Shown: one piece after another, positions 1 through 8,958 of the stretch | Layout of the letters: each line of letters opens with the position of its first letter | Position numbering within the stretch: position 1 is the stretch's first letter | DNA from: Pseudomonas sp. TH15 | GTDB taxonomy: Bacteria; Pseudomonadota; Gammaproteobacteria; Pseudomonadales; Pseudomonadaceae | DNA length: 64,000 nucleotides | Assembly: GCF_016651105.1 (NCBI RefSeq) | Contig: NZ_JAEKEL010000001.1 | Span: 1,071,001 to 1,135,000, forward strand | Reading direction: 5' to 3' | The notes under the pieces: model-generated | Told to the model about the DNA's origin: nothing | Seen by the model: only the letters and a program-made list of their open reading frames with translations | Databases searched by the model: none | Position numbers and translations under genes: made by a program

Positions 1-102
1 GCGGCTGTCGTGATTGGCGGAAGGGTGGCTGGTGTCGAAACGAGGACCGCTGGCACAACCGGCCAGCAATAGCAGCGACACAACGAGGGCAATATATTTC
101 AT
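1..102 (-). CDS. Putative lipoprotein, partial (N-terminus only)
   Basis: Reading leftward from the ATG at 102, the first 34 codons encode a short hydrophobic signal ending in a lipobox (LLLLAGCAS), so the mature protein should begin at the Cys and be lipid-anchored to an envelope membrane. The gene runs off the left edge of the window, and the visible mature part (SGPRFDTSHPSANHDSR) does not let me name a family. It lies downstream of dgcH on the same strand, about 100 bases away. The lipoprotein call is fairly safe; the function is unknown. Confidence 0.6.
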   Translation of the reverse strand, partial: MKYIALVVSLLLLAGCASGPRFDTSHPSANHDSR

Positions 103-205
103 GGCAGAAGGCAGTACGCGAAAGACGATAATGCAACAGTGTAACGTAATGCTTTGCTTGTCGACGGCAAAAGGGCTGCTTTAAACAAAATGAGACAACT
201 GGGCT

Positions 206-2305
206 TTAGCCCAGCTCCACACGATTACGCCCGGCGTTTTTGGCCCGGTATAGCGCCTGATCGGCTCTTTTAAGCACCATGTCGCTATGCTCGCCGGGCT
301 TGAACGCTGTGAGTCCCATCGAAATAGTGACGGTCACTCGCTCACCCTTGAAGTGAAAAGGGCAGGCTTCAATCGATGCGCGCAGGCTCTCCAGCAGTTT
401 TGCCCCGACAGCCGGTACTGTGGCGGGCATCATCAAGACGAACTCTTCACCACCAAAGCGAGCAATAAAGTCCGACCCGCGCAGGCGTTTGCGCAGTACG
501 CTCGCGATGATTTTCAGCACTTTGTCGCCGGCCAGGTGCCCATAGTTATCGTTGATGCGTTTGAAATGGTCGAGATCGAGCATGGCCAGCATTAACGTAT
601 TGCCATGCTGCTGCCACTCGCCTATCTCGTGTTCCAGTCGTTCGCTCCAGGCGGCGCGGTTGGGCAGGCCGGTCAGCGGGTCGATCAGGGCTTTTTGACG
701 CTGCTCCTCAAGGTGCTCGCGGTAGCCGAGGGCTTCCTGCTCCATGTGTGCGACCCGTTCGGCCAGGCCTTGCAGACGGGCCGCGACTTCTTGTTCGCGC
801 TCGTCTCGCTGCTTCTGATGCTGGTCCATGGTGCCCAGCAAACCTTCGAGATGGTTTTCCAGTACGTGTTTGAGGTCTTCCAGGTCGGCCGCGTCCTGCA
901 TGCTCGTTTGCAAACCGTCGACTTGTTCGCGGATCTGCGTGTCCATCTCCCGTGCGGCGGAGCGGTTATCGGCATGACCGGCGCTGGCGGCTTGCAGGTT
1001 GCTCTGAAATGACTCGAGGCGCTCGTTGAGCTGCTGCAAATACGCTTCGAATTCGTGCTGGCCGCTGTCGGTGATCGCCAGCATCAAGGTGGCCAGATCG
1101 TCGAGGATCGGCAGCAATTCGTACCAGTTCAGACCATTTTGCAGGCGACTGCGCATTGCCTCGGCTTGTGGGCGATGGCGTTCCGGCAGCGTCAAGTCGT
1201 CGAGCAGGCCCAGCAGTGTTTCTTCGATGTGCGTGGCGACGGAGCTGTAGGACGGCTCCGGTGAGTCGGGCAGGGCATAGAGGATATCTTCCTCGGGGTG
1301 CTCCGGATCAATCGCGGCCAGCGCCTGCGCCATGACCAAAGGTAAGGGCAGGCTGTCGAGGATCAGCGGGGCCGGATCGCCGGGATGAATCAGTTCGTCG
1401 GGGTTGATCGCGACGGTGGTGATCGGCGTCGGGACATGAGCCCGGGGCTGAGTTTCAGCTTGAGCGAAAACCGGCTCGAGTTCGGCCTCGAGGGATGGTG
1501 CTGGCGTTGCAGCGGGGGCGCTGGCCGTTTCGCTGACAACCGTGGGCGGCACGAAGGCGACCATGTCCGGCTCCGGCTTGATCTCGGCGAGTGGCGTCGG
1601 TGTATCAAGCGCTGGCGCAGGTTGCTTGATCGGTGGCGCGGTAACCTCCGACTCAGTGAGCGCGACGGGGGCCGGCGGCGAGGGTTGCAGTTCGGGCTCC
1701 GTGGCAACCGGGGCTTGCGCGGTTGGCGCTATCGGCGCTGGCGCGGGGGCCTCCGTTACTGGGGCAGGCGTTTCCTCGTTTTCTCGACTGCCAAACAGAC
1801 GCTGCAACAGTCCCGGACGCTCCGGCTCCGCCGGCGCCTCCAGCTGGTTCAGGGCTTTGCCTTGCAAGCCGCTCAGTTCGCTGAGCAACAAAGGAATCTC
1901 TCGGGCCTGGCCGACGCGCCCGTCCAGTTGTTTGGCAAAGGTCTTGAGGGGACGGCTGACTTCCCGAGGCAATGGCAATGCCTGGAGCTGCGTGACCAGC
2001 GCGTTCAGTGCAGCACTGACCTGATCAGCCCGGGTTTCGCGGCGCTGCTCGGAGTCGAGCACGGCTTTTTCCAGTCGAGGCAGTAACGCTGCAAGGCCGG
2101 CATCCATGTCATCAGTGCGCACGACTTCGCGCATTTCCTTCATGCACAGGTCAACGGCGCGGTCGGTGCCCTCGGCCGCCAGAGTGCTGCGTACCAGCCC
2201 GCGTCGCAGCAAGTCGAGCCGGGCGTCCCAGCGACGTTCGAGCTTTTCCTGTTGTTCGATGCTTTTGAGGTACTTCTCTTTCCAGCGTTGTGCTTCGTCG
2301 CTCAT
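206..2305 (-). CDS. dgcH: Diguanylate cyclase, DgcH type (GGEEF domain)
   Basis: A 699-residue protein whose C-terminal third is a GGDEF domain. It starts near DPLTGLPNR (about residue 536) and carries an intact GGEEF active-site loop at about 618–622. The RGSD inhibitory I-site sits at about 609–612, exactly five residues before the loop, so it should make cyclic di-GMP from two GTP with product feedback inhibition. The middle (about 160–330) is a low-complexity Ala/Pro/Glu-rich linker, and residues of about 420–535 are rich in Gln, Glu and Leu like a coiled coil. No membrane segment is seen. Its position beside an EEP hydrolase and dsbA matches PA5487/DgcH of P. aeruginosa. The stop of the upstream EEP gene overlaps this start (ATGA), so the two are probably co-translated. 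Confidence 0.9.
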   Translation of the reverse strand: MSDEAQRWKEKYLKSIEQQEKLERRWDARLDLLRRGLVRSTLAAEGTDRAVDLCMKEMREVVRTDDMDAGLAALLPRLEKAVLDSEQRRETRADQVSAALNALVTQLQALPLPREVSRPLKTFAKQLDGRVGQAREIPLLLSELSGLQGKALNQLEAPAEPERPGLLQRLFGSRENEETPAPVTEAPAPAPIAPTAQAPVATEPELQPSPPAPVALTESEVTAPPIKQPAPALDTPTPLAEIKPEPDMVAFVPPTVVSETASAPAATPAPSLEAELEPVFAQAETQPRAHVPTPITTVAINPDELIHPGDPAPLILDSLPLPLVMAQALAAIDPEHPEEDILYALPDSPEPSYSSVATHIEETLLGLLDDLTLPERHRPQAEAMRSRLQNGLNWYELLPILDDLATLMLAITDSGQHEFEAYLQQLNERLESFQSNLQAASAGHADNRSAAREMDTQIREQVDGLQTSMQDAADLEDLKHVLENHLEGLLGTMDQHQKQRDEREQEVAARLQGLAERVAHMEQEALGYREHLEEQRQKALIDPLTGLPNRAAWSERLEHEIGEWQQHGNTLMLAMLDLDHFKRINDNYGHLAGDKVLKIIASVLRKRLRGSDFIARFGGEEFVLMMPATVPAVGAKLLESLRASIEACPFHFKGERVTVTISMGLTAFKPGEHSDMVLKRADQALYRAKNAGRNRVELG

Positions 2306-3180
2306 TCATGGGATCCGCGAGGGGCAGGACTCAACGCGGGCAATGCATCGGCCGTGAGCGAACCCGGCAGACGAATCTCTACCGCGACCGGCAGGTGATC
2401 GGAAATCGGTTGTGCCAGCACTTCGACCCTTTCAAGGGTCAAGGTCGGGCTAAGCAGAATATGGTCCAGGCAGCGCTGCGGGCGCCAGCTGGGGAACGTC
2501 GCTTCCAGCTGCGGCGCCAGCAGGCCGAGGTCGCGCAGCGGAGAGTTTTGCAGCAAGTCACTGGCGTGGGTGTTCATGTCGCCCATCAGCACCTGGTGTT
2601 TGTAGCCGCCGATCAACTCGCGGATATAGGCCAGTTGCAGACTGCGTACACGGGCGCCGAGAGCCAGGTGCATCATCACGACGACCAATGCGTCCGGACC
2701 TTCGCCGAAACGCACCAGGATCGCCCCGCGGCCCTTTGGACCCGGTAGCGGATGGTCTTCAATCGCCCATGGGCGCAGGCGGCTGAGCACGCCATTGCTG
2801 TGCTGGCCGAAGCGACCGAGGTTGCGATTGAGTTGTTGATACCAGTAAGGGAAGGCGCCGAGCTGGGCCAGGTGTTCGACCTGATTGACGTAGCCTGATC
2901 GCAGGCTGCCGCCATCGGCTTCCTGCAAGGCGACCAGATCGAAGTCGCCGAGCAGATTGCCGATCTTTTGCAGATTGCCGGCACGCCCGGTGTGCGGCAA
3001 CAGGTGTTGCCAGCCACGGGTCAGATAGTGCCGATAGCGCTCAGTACTGATGCCCACCTGGATATTGAAGCTGAGCAAGCGCAGACGGCTGTCTGCGGGC
3101 AGGCCCGTCGATTCCAGGTGATGCGTGTTGATCTGCGGTTCATGCAGGCCAACCACGCGTTCAGTACCCCAGCGGCGCAT
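2302..3180 (-). CDS. Endonuclease/exonuclease/phosphatase (EEP) family protein
   Basis: A 292-residue protein with the EEP-fold signatures in order: LSFNIQVGI near residue 35, VALQEAD (metal-binding Glu), LMGDMNTH (Asp/Asn pair) and SDHLPVAVEI at the C-terminus (catalytic Asp-His). These residues coordinate a divalent metal and hydrolyse phosphodiesters or phosphomonoesters; the substrate cannot be told from sequence. There is no signal peptide or membrane segment. The gene overlaps dgcH by 4 bases and follows dsbA by 14 bases, so dsbA–EEP–dgcH probably form one transcript. It corresponds to the PA5488 position in P. aeruginosa. Confidence 0.85.
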   Translation of the reverse strand: MRRWGTERVVGLHEPQINTHHLESTGLPADSRLRLLSFNIQVGISTERYRHYLTRGWQHLLPHTGRAGNLQKIGNLLGDFDLVALQEADGGSLRSGYVNQVEHLAQLGAFPYWYQQLNRNLGRFGQHSNGVLSRLRPWAIEDHPLPGPKGRGAILVRFGEGPDALVVVMMHLALGARVRSLQLAYIRELIGGYKHQVLMGDMNTHASDLLQNSPLRDLGLLAPQLEATFPSWRPQRCLDHILLSPTLTLERVEVLAQPISDHLPVAVEIRLPGSLTADALPALSPAPRGSHE

Positions 3181-3194
3181 GGCAGGGGCCGCGC

Positions 3195-3836
3195 TTAGTT
3201 GGCAGCAGCCTTGTTAGCCGCTCGCTCTTGGGCGACCAGTTTGTCGGCCAGTTGCAGGGCTTGCTCGGCGCCGCCGGCGGAGCCCACGTCAAAGCGATAC
3301 TTGCCGTTGACGATCATGGTTGGAACGCCGGAGATTTCATATTTCTTGGCCAGTTCACGGGCCTTGATGATTTGACCTTTGATGGCGAAAGAGTCAAATG
3401 TGGCCAGGAACTTGTCCTTGTCTACACCTTGGGTCGCCAGGAAGTCAGCCATGTCCTGTTTATCGATCAATTTCTTGTGTTCTTTCTGGATGGCTTCGAA
3501 AACCGCAGCATGGACCTTGCTCTCAACGCCCATGGCTTCCAGGGTCAGGAACATTTGACCGTGTGCATCCCAAGGGCCGCCGAACATGGCTGGAATACGC
3601 ACGAAGTGTACGTCGGCCGGCAATTTCGCAACCCAGGGATTGATCACCGGTTCGAAAGCGTAGCAATGCGGGCAGCCATACCAGAACAGTTCCACCACTT
3701 CGATCTTGCCAGGCTCGGCGACCGGCACCGGGTTGGTCAATTCGACATAAGGTGCGGCGGGTGCTTCAGCGGCTTGTGCGGTCATGCCGAACAGGCTGGC
3801 AGCGACGAGTGCGGCGCTGATGATCAGATTACGCAT
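3195..3836 (-). CDS. dsbA: Periplasmic thiol:disulfide interchange protein DsbA
   Basis: A 213-residue secreted oxidoreductase that introduces disulfide bonds into exported proteins. It has a cleavable signal peptide (residues 1–22, ending TAQAA). The thioredoxin-fold active site CPHC lies at residues 55–58 within FWYGCPHCYAF, followed by a helical insertion and the cis-proline loop GVPTM near the C-terminus. CPHC is the canonical DsbA dithiol, re-oxidised by DsbB. It is followed at 14 bases by the EEP gene and lies downstream of the cytochrome c4/c5 pair, as in P. aeruginosa. The ATG at 3836 is preceded by a purine-rich CAGGAGTAAAGC ribosome-binding region. Confidence 0.95.
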   Translation of the reverse strand: MRNLIISAALVAASLFGMTAQAAEAPAAPYVELTNPVPVAEPGKIEVVELFWYGCPHCYAFEPVINPWVAKLPADVHFVRIPAMFGGPWDAHGQMFLTLEAMGVESKVHAAVFEAIQKEHKKLIDKQDMADFLATQGVDKDKFLATFDSFAIKGQIIKARELAKKYEISGVPTMIVNGKYRFDVGSAGGAEQALQLADKLVAQERAANKAAAN

Positions 3837-3930
3837 GCTTTACTCCTGGACAAATTGGGTCGCCTCGCGCGACCTGTTTTCAGACAGATCATGGCGGGCT
3901 TGAGTTCTGTAGTGTAACGGCAGCGGCCAC

Positions 3931-3960
3931 AAAAAAGGGCGGCCAAAGCCACCCTTTTTA
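3931..3960 (-). terminator. Rho-independent terminator after cytochrome c4
   Basis: Read on the minus strand, this is a GGGTGGC/GCCGCCC-type hairpin with one mismatch, followed by a run of six T. It sits about 75 bases beyond the cytochrome c4 stop, so it probably ends the c5–c4 transcript before dsbA. Confidence 0.6.
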
Positions 3961-4036
3961 TGCTTGCATCGACGGATTAATCGAGCGTTAACGTTGCAGG
4001 AGATGTCCATCGCCCGCAACGCTCGATCCGCTGGCC

Positions 4037-4648
4037 TTAGTGCAGGCCTTGAATGTAGCTGGACACCGCTGCAATTTCTTCGTCGCTCATTTTTTTGGCG
4101 ATGGTTTGCATGATTTTGGTATCGCCATCGTTGGTCCGGCCGCCTTCTTCTTTTCGGAAGTCGGTCAGTTGCTTGGCGACGTATTGAGCGTGCTGGCCAC
4201 CCAGGTGCGGGAAGCCGGCGGCGGCATTACCTGCGCCATTCGGCGAGTGGCAACCGGTGCAGGCCGGCAAGTTCTTGGTCAGGTCGCCACCACGGAACAG
4301 TGCTTCACCGCGAGCCACGACTTTAGGGTCGGCGGCGCCAACGCTGCCTTTCTGGCTGGAGAAGTAAGCGGCGAGATCGGCCAGGTCCTGATCGCTCAGG
4401 TTGGTCAGCAGGCCGGTCATTTCCAGTACCGTACGTTTACCGGACTTGATGTCGTGCAACTGCTTGTTCAGATAACGCTCGCCCTGGCCTGCCAGTTTCG
4501 GAAAGTTAGGCGCCATGCTGTTGCCATCCGGGCCATGACAGGCGCCACATACTGCGGCTTTCGCCTGACCAGCAGTTGCATCACCTGCAGCATGGGCAAT
4601 GCCGGAGATCCCCACGGTCAACAGCAGACTCACGATCAATTTGTTCAT
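4037..4648 (-). CDS. cc4: Dihaem cytochrome c4
   Basis: A 203-residue periplasmic electron carrier with a signal peptide (cleavage near residue 20, after AHA). It has two class I cytochrome c domains, with haem-binding motifs CGACH at residues 34–38 and CTGCH at 130–134, each followed by a distal Met region. Cytochrome c4 passes electrons from the bc1 complex to terminal oxidases, and in pseudomonads it feeds the cbb3 and other haem-copper oxidases. It follows the monohaem c5 gene by 46 bases and ends at a terminator, suggesting a two-gene operon. Confidence 0.93.
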   Translation of the reverse strand: MNKLIVSLLLTVGISGIAHAAGDATAGQAKAAVCGACHGPDGNSMAPNFPKLAGQGERYLNKQLHDIKSGKRTVLEMTGLLTNLSDQDLADLAAYFSSQKGSVGAADPKVVARGEALFRGGDLTKNLPACTGCHSPNGAGNAAAGFPHLGGQHAQYVAKQLTDFRKEEGGRTNDGDTKIMQTIAKKMSDEEIAAVSSYIQGLH

Positions 4649-4694
4649 CAGCTAATCCAACTACGGCTAAGGGTTAAAGAGTTATGGGCCGGGC

Positions 4695-4985
4695 TTACTC
4701 GCTCATCCAACGGATGATGGCTTGGTAATCCTCGGCACTGCAGTCCATGCACAAACCACGCGGCGGCATCGCCTTGAAACCCTGGGTCACGTGTTGCACC
4801 AGCGTCTCCATACCTTTCGCCAACCTCGGCGTCCAAGCTTCCTGATCGCCCTTTTGAGGCGCCATGGGTAGTTGGCCGGAATGACAGGCACCACAAACAC
4901 GGTTGTACACAGCTTCCGGATCCTGTGTAGCCTGCGCGCTGTAAAGCGGCATCAAGACCCCGGCAGCTAGCAGCCATTTCGTCAT
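4695..4985 (-). CDS. Monohaem cytochrome c5
   Basis: A 96-residue periplasmic cytochrome with a signal peptide (residues 1 to about 19) and one haem motif CGACH at residues 31–35. A Met-containing loop (KAMPPRG) is the likely sixth haem ligand, and a second Cys pair (LCMDC) matches the extra disulfide typical of the c5 family. It is likely an electron carrier to terminal oxidases. It is transcribed leftward, divergent from engB, and followed by cytochrome c4. Confidence 0.9.
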   Translation of the reverse strand: MTKWLLAAGVLMPLYSAQATQDPEAVYNRVCGACHSGQLPMAPQKGDQEAWTPRLAKGMETLVQHVTQGFKAMPPRGLCMDCSAEDYQAIIRWMSE

Positions 4986-5176
4986 AAAACGACCTTTTCA
5001 GGGTTGAGAGCGTTCTGCGTTCTAGTGCGCAATCAAGGTCTATCGCTCTCGTGAACTTCATCCTACGCTGGGACAAAGCGCACACAAAATCTGCGGCATT
5101 ATATACTGGCGTCACTGAAACGGAAACGACACCGCTTGCCGCGTCCATTCCCGGCGCCGCCCACATCGGAAATCCC

Positions 5177-5818
5177 ATGCAACTCAAGAACCCCATCCTC
5201 GGCCTGTGCCAACAGTCCACCTTCATGCTCAGCGCTGCCAAAGTCGACCAATGTCCGGACGACGAGGGCTTTGAAGTAGCCTTTGCCGGGCGTTCCAACG
5301 CTGGTAAATCCAGCGCGCTGAACACCCTGACTCACGCCAGCCTGGCGCGGACCTCGAAAACTCCGGGTCGCACGCAGTTGTTGAACTTCTTCAAGCTAGA
5401 CGATGATCGTCGTCTGGTCGACCTTCCAGGCTACGGTTATGCAAAAGTACCCATCCCGCTGAAGCTGCACTGGCAGCGTCACCTGGAAGCTTATCTGGGC
5501 GGTCGCGAGAGTTTGAAAGGTCTGATCCTGATGATGGACATCCGTCATCCAATGACCGACTTCGACTTGCTGATGCTCGACTGGGCAGTCGCCAGCGGCA
5601 TGCCGATGCACATTTTGCTGACCAAGGCCGACAAGTTGACCTACGGCGCAGCGAAAAACGTCCTGCTCAAAGTGCAGGCCGATATCCGTAAGGGTTGGGG
5701 CGATACGATCAGCATCCAGTTGTTTTCGGCACCAAAACGCTTGGGCCTGGAAGACGCCTACACTGTATTGGCAGGCTGGATGGAATTGGCAGACAAAGGC
5801 GCCGAGATTGCCGAGTAA
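5177..5818 (+). CDS. engB: Ribosome biogenesis GTPase EngB (YihA/YsxC)
   Basis: A 213-residue GTPase needed for assembly of the 50S ribosomal subunit. The G-motifs are clear: G1 GRSNAGKS, G2-type switch TPGRTQ, G3 DLPGYG and G4 TKAD. The frame is open upstream to 5051, but I chose the ATG at 5177 ([10 protein letters not shown]) because family alignment begins there and the preceding 42 codons look non-homologous and probably hold the promoter. It is followed by the divergently oriented ErsA small RNA and polA. Confidence 0.92.
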   Translation: MQLKNPILGLCQQSTFMLSAAKVDQCPDDEGFEVAFAGRSNAGKSSALNTLTHASLARTSKTPGRTQLLNFFKLDDDRRLVDLPGYGYAKVPIPLKLHWQRHLEAYLGGRESLKGLILMMDIRHPMTDFDLLMLDWAVASGMPMHILLTKADKLTYGAAKNVLLKVQADIRKGWGDTISIQLFSAPKRLGLEDAYTVLAGWMELADKGAEIAE

Positions 5819-5833
5819 GGCTTTCTTACAGGC

Positions 5834-5879
5834 AAAAAAAACCCCGGACTTCGTATGGGGAGGGGGAAGTTCCGGGGTT
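5834..5879 (-). terminator. Intrinsic terminator of ErsA
   Basis: On the minus strand, AACCCCGGAACTTC pairs with GAAGTCCGGGGTT across a C-rich loop, followed directly by a run of eight T. This is the strongest terminator in the window and defines the 3' end of the small RNA. It may also slow transcription leaving engB from the other side. Confidence 0.85.
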
Positions 5880-5965
5880 CAAGTTCCGGACCGCTAGGGC
5901 GGGGTCCAGATATCTGCCAACACTTAACACAACATAGGAGCATCGAAGGGCTTCACCAGCCATTC
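5834..5965 (-). ncRNA. ersA: Envelope-stress small RNA ErsA
   Basis: The engB–polA gap holds a minus-strand transcription unit. It has an AlgU-like promoter at 5972–5999, a predicted start near 5965 and a strong intrinsic terminator at 5834–5879 that ends in eight T. The predicted RNA is about 132 nt with a GC-rich middle hairpin (CCGCCCTAGCGG). In P. aeruginosa the Hfq-associated small RNA ErsA lies in this same engB–polA gap, is about the same length and is driven by sigma-22; I rely on that knowledge for the name. The exact 5' end is inferred, not seen. Confidence 0.82.
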
Positions 5966-5971
5966 AGTTAC

Positions 5972-5999
5972 TCTGAGTTGCGGTTCACGGAATTAGTTC
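5972..5999 (-). promoter_or_regulatory. AlgU/sigma-22-type promoter for ErsA
   Basis: On the minus strand, GAACTA (5999–5994), a 17-base spacer and TCAGA (5976–5972) resemble the extracytoplasmic-stress consensus GAACTT-N16/17-TCTGA. There is one mismatch in each element. The predicted start is 6–7 bases downstream. Confidence 0.65.
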
Positions 6000-6009
6000 A
6001 GAATTTTTT

Positions 6010-6040
6010 AAAATGCCTTTGGAATAACCCGAGGCATTTT
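6010..6040 (-). terminator. Possible polA terminator hairpin
   Basis: AAAATGCC at 6010–6017 pairs with GGCATTTT at 6033–6040, 70–100 bases beyond the polA stop on the minus strand. The stem ends in four T, but A bases follow instead of a longer T run, so termination would be modest. It separates polA from the ErsA promoter. Confidence 0.4.
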
Positions 6041-6112
6041 CCGAACTAATAGCCCTTCGCCAGATTCTGCCGCGGTACCAGGCCGCAGCAGAAGCGCCCC
6101 TTTTCAGGCGGC

Positions 6113-8884
6113 TCAGTGAGCCTCATCCCAGTTATTGCCTACGCCAACCTCTACCAGAAGCGGTACGTCCAGCTTCACGGCGTTGCTCATGTGGGCGCGA
6201 ATCTCTTCGCGCACCTGATCAACCAGGTCCTCACGCACTTCAAGCACCAATTCATCGTGTACCTGCAGGATCACTTTGGCGTCCAGGCCTGACGACGTCA
6301 GCCAGTTATCCACTGCCACCATGGCTTTCTTGATGATGTCTGCTGCGGTGCCTTGCATCGGGGCGTTGATCGCCGTGCGCTCGGCGCCTTTGCGCAGGGC
6401 CGGGTTTTTCGCGTTGATATCCGGCAGGTACAGGCGACGGCCGAAAATGGTTTCGACGAAACCCTGCTCGGCAGCCTGGGTGCGGGTGCGTTCCATGTAC
6501 TCGAGAACGCCAGGATAGCGGGCGAAATAGCGATCGATGTACGCCTGGGACTGTTTGCGATCAACACCAATCTGTTTGGCCAGGCCAAACGCGCTCATGC
6601 CGTAGATCAGACCGAAGTTGATCGCCTTGGCGCTGCGCCGCTGATCGGTGGTGACGGCCGTCAGTTCGACCCCGAAGACTTCGGCGGCGGTGGCTTTGTG
6701 CACGTCCAGGTCGTTGCGGAAGGCGTGCAGCAAGCCTTCGTCCTTGGCCAGGTGAGCCATGATCCGCAGTTCGATCTGCGAGTAGTCCGCAGCCAGCAGT
6801 TTGTAGCCTTTTGGCGCGACGAACGCCTGACGAATCCGCCGACCTTCGGCAGTGCGGATCGGGATGTTCTGCAGGTTTGGATCACTGGACGACAAGCGCC
6901 CGGTCGCGGCGACGGCTTGATGATAAGACGTATGAATCCGCCCGGTGCGTGGGTTGATCTGCTCCGGCAAGCGGTCGGTGTAGGTGCTTTTCAGCTTGCT
7001 CATGGAGCGGTACTGCATCAGCACCTTGGGCAGTTGGAAATCCTGATCGGCCAGCTCCGCCAATACGGCTTCGGCGGTGGACGCCTGGCCTTTTGCGGTT
7101 TTGCTGAGGATCGGCAGGCCGAGTTTTTCGTACAGGATGGCGCCCAATTGCTTCGGCGAACCCAGGTTGAATTCTTCGCCGGCGAGGACAAACGCCTCAC
7201 GCTCCAGCTCGACCATTTTCTTGCCCAGCTCAACGCTCTGAATACCCAGCAGTTCGGCATCGACCAGCGCGCCCTGACGCTCAATCCGCGCCAGTACCGG
7301 TACCAGTGGCATTTCGATTTCGCTCAAGACCTTGCTCAGGCTTGGGATCGCATTGAGCTTTGCCTGCAAGGTTTGATGCAGGCGCAGCGTCACGTCGGCA
7401 TCTTCGGCGGCGTAAGGCCCGGCCAGTTCCAGAGCGATCTGGTCAAACGTCAGTTGCTTGGCACCTTTGCCGGCAATGTCGGTAAAACCGGTGGTGGTGT
7501 GATTCAGGTACTTGAGCGCCAGGCTGTCCATGTCGTGGCGGGTCGCGGTGGAGTCCAGCACGTAGGACTCGAGCATGGTGTCGAAGGCAATGCCTTGCAC
7601 GGTGATGCCGCAGCTCTGATCACCACCGATGGCGCAGTTGGCCAGGATGTTCATGTCGAACTTGGCGTGCTGGCCGACCTTGAGCTTGCTCGGGTCTTCG
7701 AGGATCGGTTTCAGTGCCCGCAGTACGGTGTCGCGATCCAGTTGCTCCGGCACGCCCATGTAGGAATGGGTCAACGGGATGTAGGCTGCTTCGTTGGCTT
7801 GTACTGCAAACGACAGGCCCACCAGTTGCGCCTGCTGTGCATCGACACCCGTGGTTTCGGTGTCGAAGGCCATCAATTTGGCGTCGTTCAACTTCTTCAG
7901 CCAGAGGTCGAAATCTGCCTGCGTGAGGATCGTCGTGTAGTTGAGTTCGGCTTCGACGACGGCTTCTTCAGCCACTGGCGCGACAACTGCCTGGCCGGAA
8001 CGCTTGGCGTCGCGCTGGTTATCGTCGAACCAGCTCCTGAACTCGAGCAGGGTGTAGAGCTCGGCGAGTTTGTCGTGATCGGGCTGGCCCATTTGCAGAT
8101 CGTCGAGGCCGATGTCCAGTGGCACGTCGATCTTGATGGTCGCCAGCTTATAGGAGAGGAATGCCATCTCCTTGTGCTCTTCAAGCTTGGCCGGCAGGGT
8201 CTTGGCGCCGCGAATCGGCAGGGTCGGGACAATGTCGAGCTGCGCGTAGAGCTCGGTCAGGCCACCATTTACACCCACCAGCAGGCCGGAGGCAGTCTTC
8301 GGGCCAATGCCCGGAACGCCCGGAATGTTGTCGGACGAATCGCCCATCAACGCCAGATAATCGATGATCTGCTCGGGAGCGACGCCGAATTTCTCCTTCA
8401 CGCCCTCCACGTCCATGCTGCTACCGGTCATGGTATTGACCAAGGTAATGTGCCCGTCGACCAGTTGCGCCATGTCTTTGTCGCCGGTGGAGATCACCAC
8501 CGGGCGGTCGGCGGCCGCGCTGCTGCGGGCCAGGGTGCCGATCACGTCATCGGCCTCGACGCCTTCGACACACAGCAACGGGAAGCCCAGGGCGATCACG
8601 CTTTGGTGCAGCGGCTCGATCTGGACGCGCATGTCGTCGGGCATGCTTGGGCGATTTGCCTTGTATTCGGCGTACATGTCATCGCGAAACGTCCCACCCT
8701 TGGCGTCGAACACCACGGCGAACGGGCTGTCCGGGTACTGCTTGCGCAGGCTCTTGAGCATGTTCAACACACCCTTGACCGCGCCGGTAGGCAGGCCTTT
8801 GGAAGTGGTCAGCGGTGGCAAGGCGTGAAACGCGCGATACAGGTAAGAAGAACCGTCCACCAGGACGAGGGGGGCTTGGCTCAT
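6113..8884 (-). CDS. polA: DNA polymerase I
   Basis: A 923-residue enzyme for Okazaki-fragment processing and repair synthesis. An N-terminal 5'-3' exonuclease domain (LVLVDGSSYLYRAFHAL, then EADDVIGTLA and GIGPKTA) is followed by a 3'-5' proofreading domain with intact FDTETTG. The family A polymerase domain carries motif A DYSQIELR, motif B RRSAKAINFGLIYG and motif C VHDEL. All three activities therefore appear intact. The frame is open four codons further up, but I chose the ATG at 8884 because family members begin MSQAPLVLVDGS. It is divergent from the DUF2782 gene. Confidence 0.97.
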   Translation of the reverse strand: MSQAPLVLVDGSSYLYRAFHALPPLTTSKGLPTGAVKGVLNMLKSLRKQYPDSPFAVVFDAKGGTFRDDMYAEYKANRPSMPDDMRVQIEPLHQSVIALGFPLLCVEGVEADDVIGTLARSSAAADRPVVISTGDKDMAQLVDGHITLVNTMTGSSMDVEGVKEKFGVAPEQIIDYLALMGDSSDNIPGVPGIGPKTASGLLVGVNGGLTELYAQLDIVPTLPIRGAKTLPAKLEEHKEMAFLSYKLATIKIDVPLDIGLDDLQMGQPDHDKLAELYTLLEFRSWFDDNQRDAKRSGQAVVAPVAEEAVVEAELNYTTILTQADFDLWLKKLNDAKLMAFDTETTGVDAQQAQLVGLSFAVQANEAAYIPLTHSYMGVPEQLDRDTVLRALKPILEDPSKLKVGQHAKFDMNILANCAIGGDQSCGITVQGIAFDTMLESYVLDSTATRHDMDSLALKYLNHTTTGFTDIAGKGAKQLTFDQIALELAGPYAAEDADVTLRLHQTLQAKLNAIPSLSKVLSEIEMPLVPVLARIERQGALVDAELLGIQSVELGKKMVELEREAFVLAGEEFNLGSPKQLGAILYEKLGLPILSKTAKGQASTAEAVLAELADQDFQLPKVLMQYRSMSKLKSTYTDRLPEQINPRTGRIHTSYHQAVAATGRLSSSDPNLQNIPIRTAEGRRIRQAFVAPKGYKLLAADYSQIELRIMAHLAKDEGLLHAFRNDLDVHKATAAEVFGVELTAVTTDQRRSAKAINFGLIYGMSAFGLAKQIGVDRKQSQAYIDRYFARYPGVLEYMERTRTQAAEQGFVETIFGRRLYLPDINAKNPALRKGAERTAINAPMQGTAADIIKKAMVAVDNWLTSSGLDAKVILQVHDELVLEVREDLVDQVREEIRAHMSNAVKLDVPLLVEVGVGNNWDEAH

Positions 8885-8958
8885 GAGCAGGATCAACCTT
8901 TTCGGCGGGTCCGGCGCTAGAATAGCGGGACCGTTGACGACAAAGGGACAAGGTTATC

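Noticed and set aside
5051..5176. 42-codon N-terminal extension of EngB
   Set aside because: Not part of the family alignment; the ATG at 5177 gives the normal length.
6353..8920. 855-residue plus-strand open frame antisense to polA
   Set aside because: It is the shadow of polA, whose protein is unmistakable; the antisense product resembles no family.
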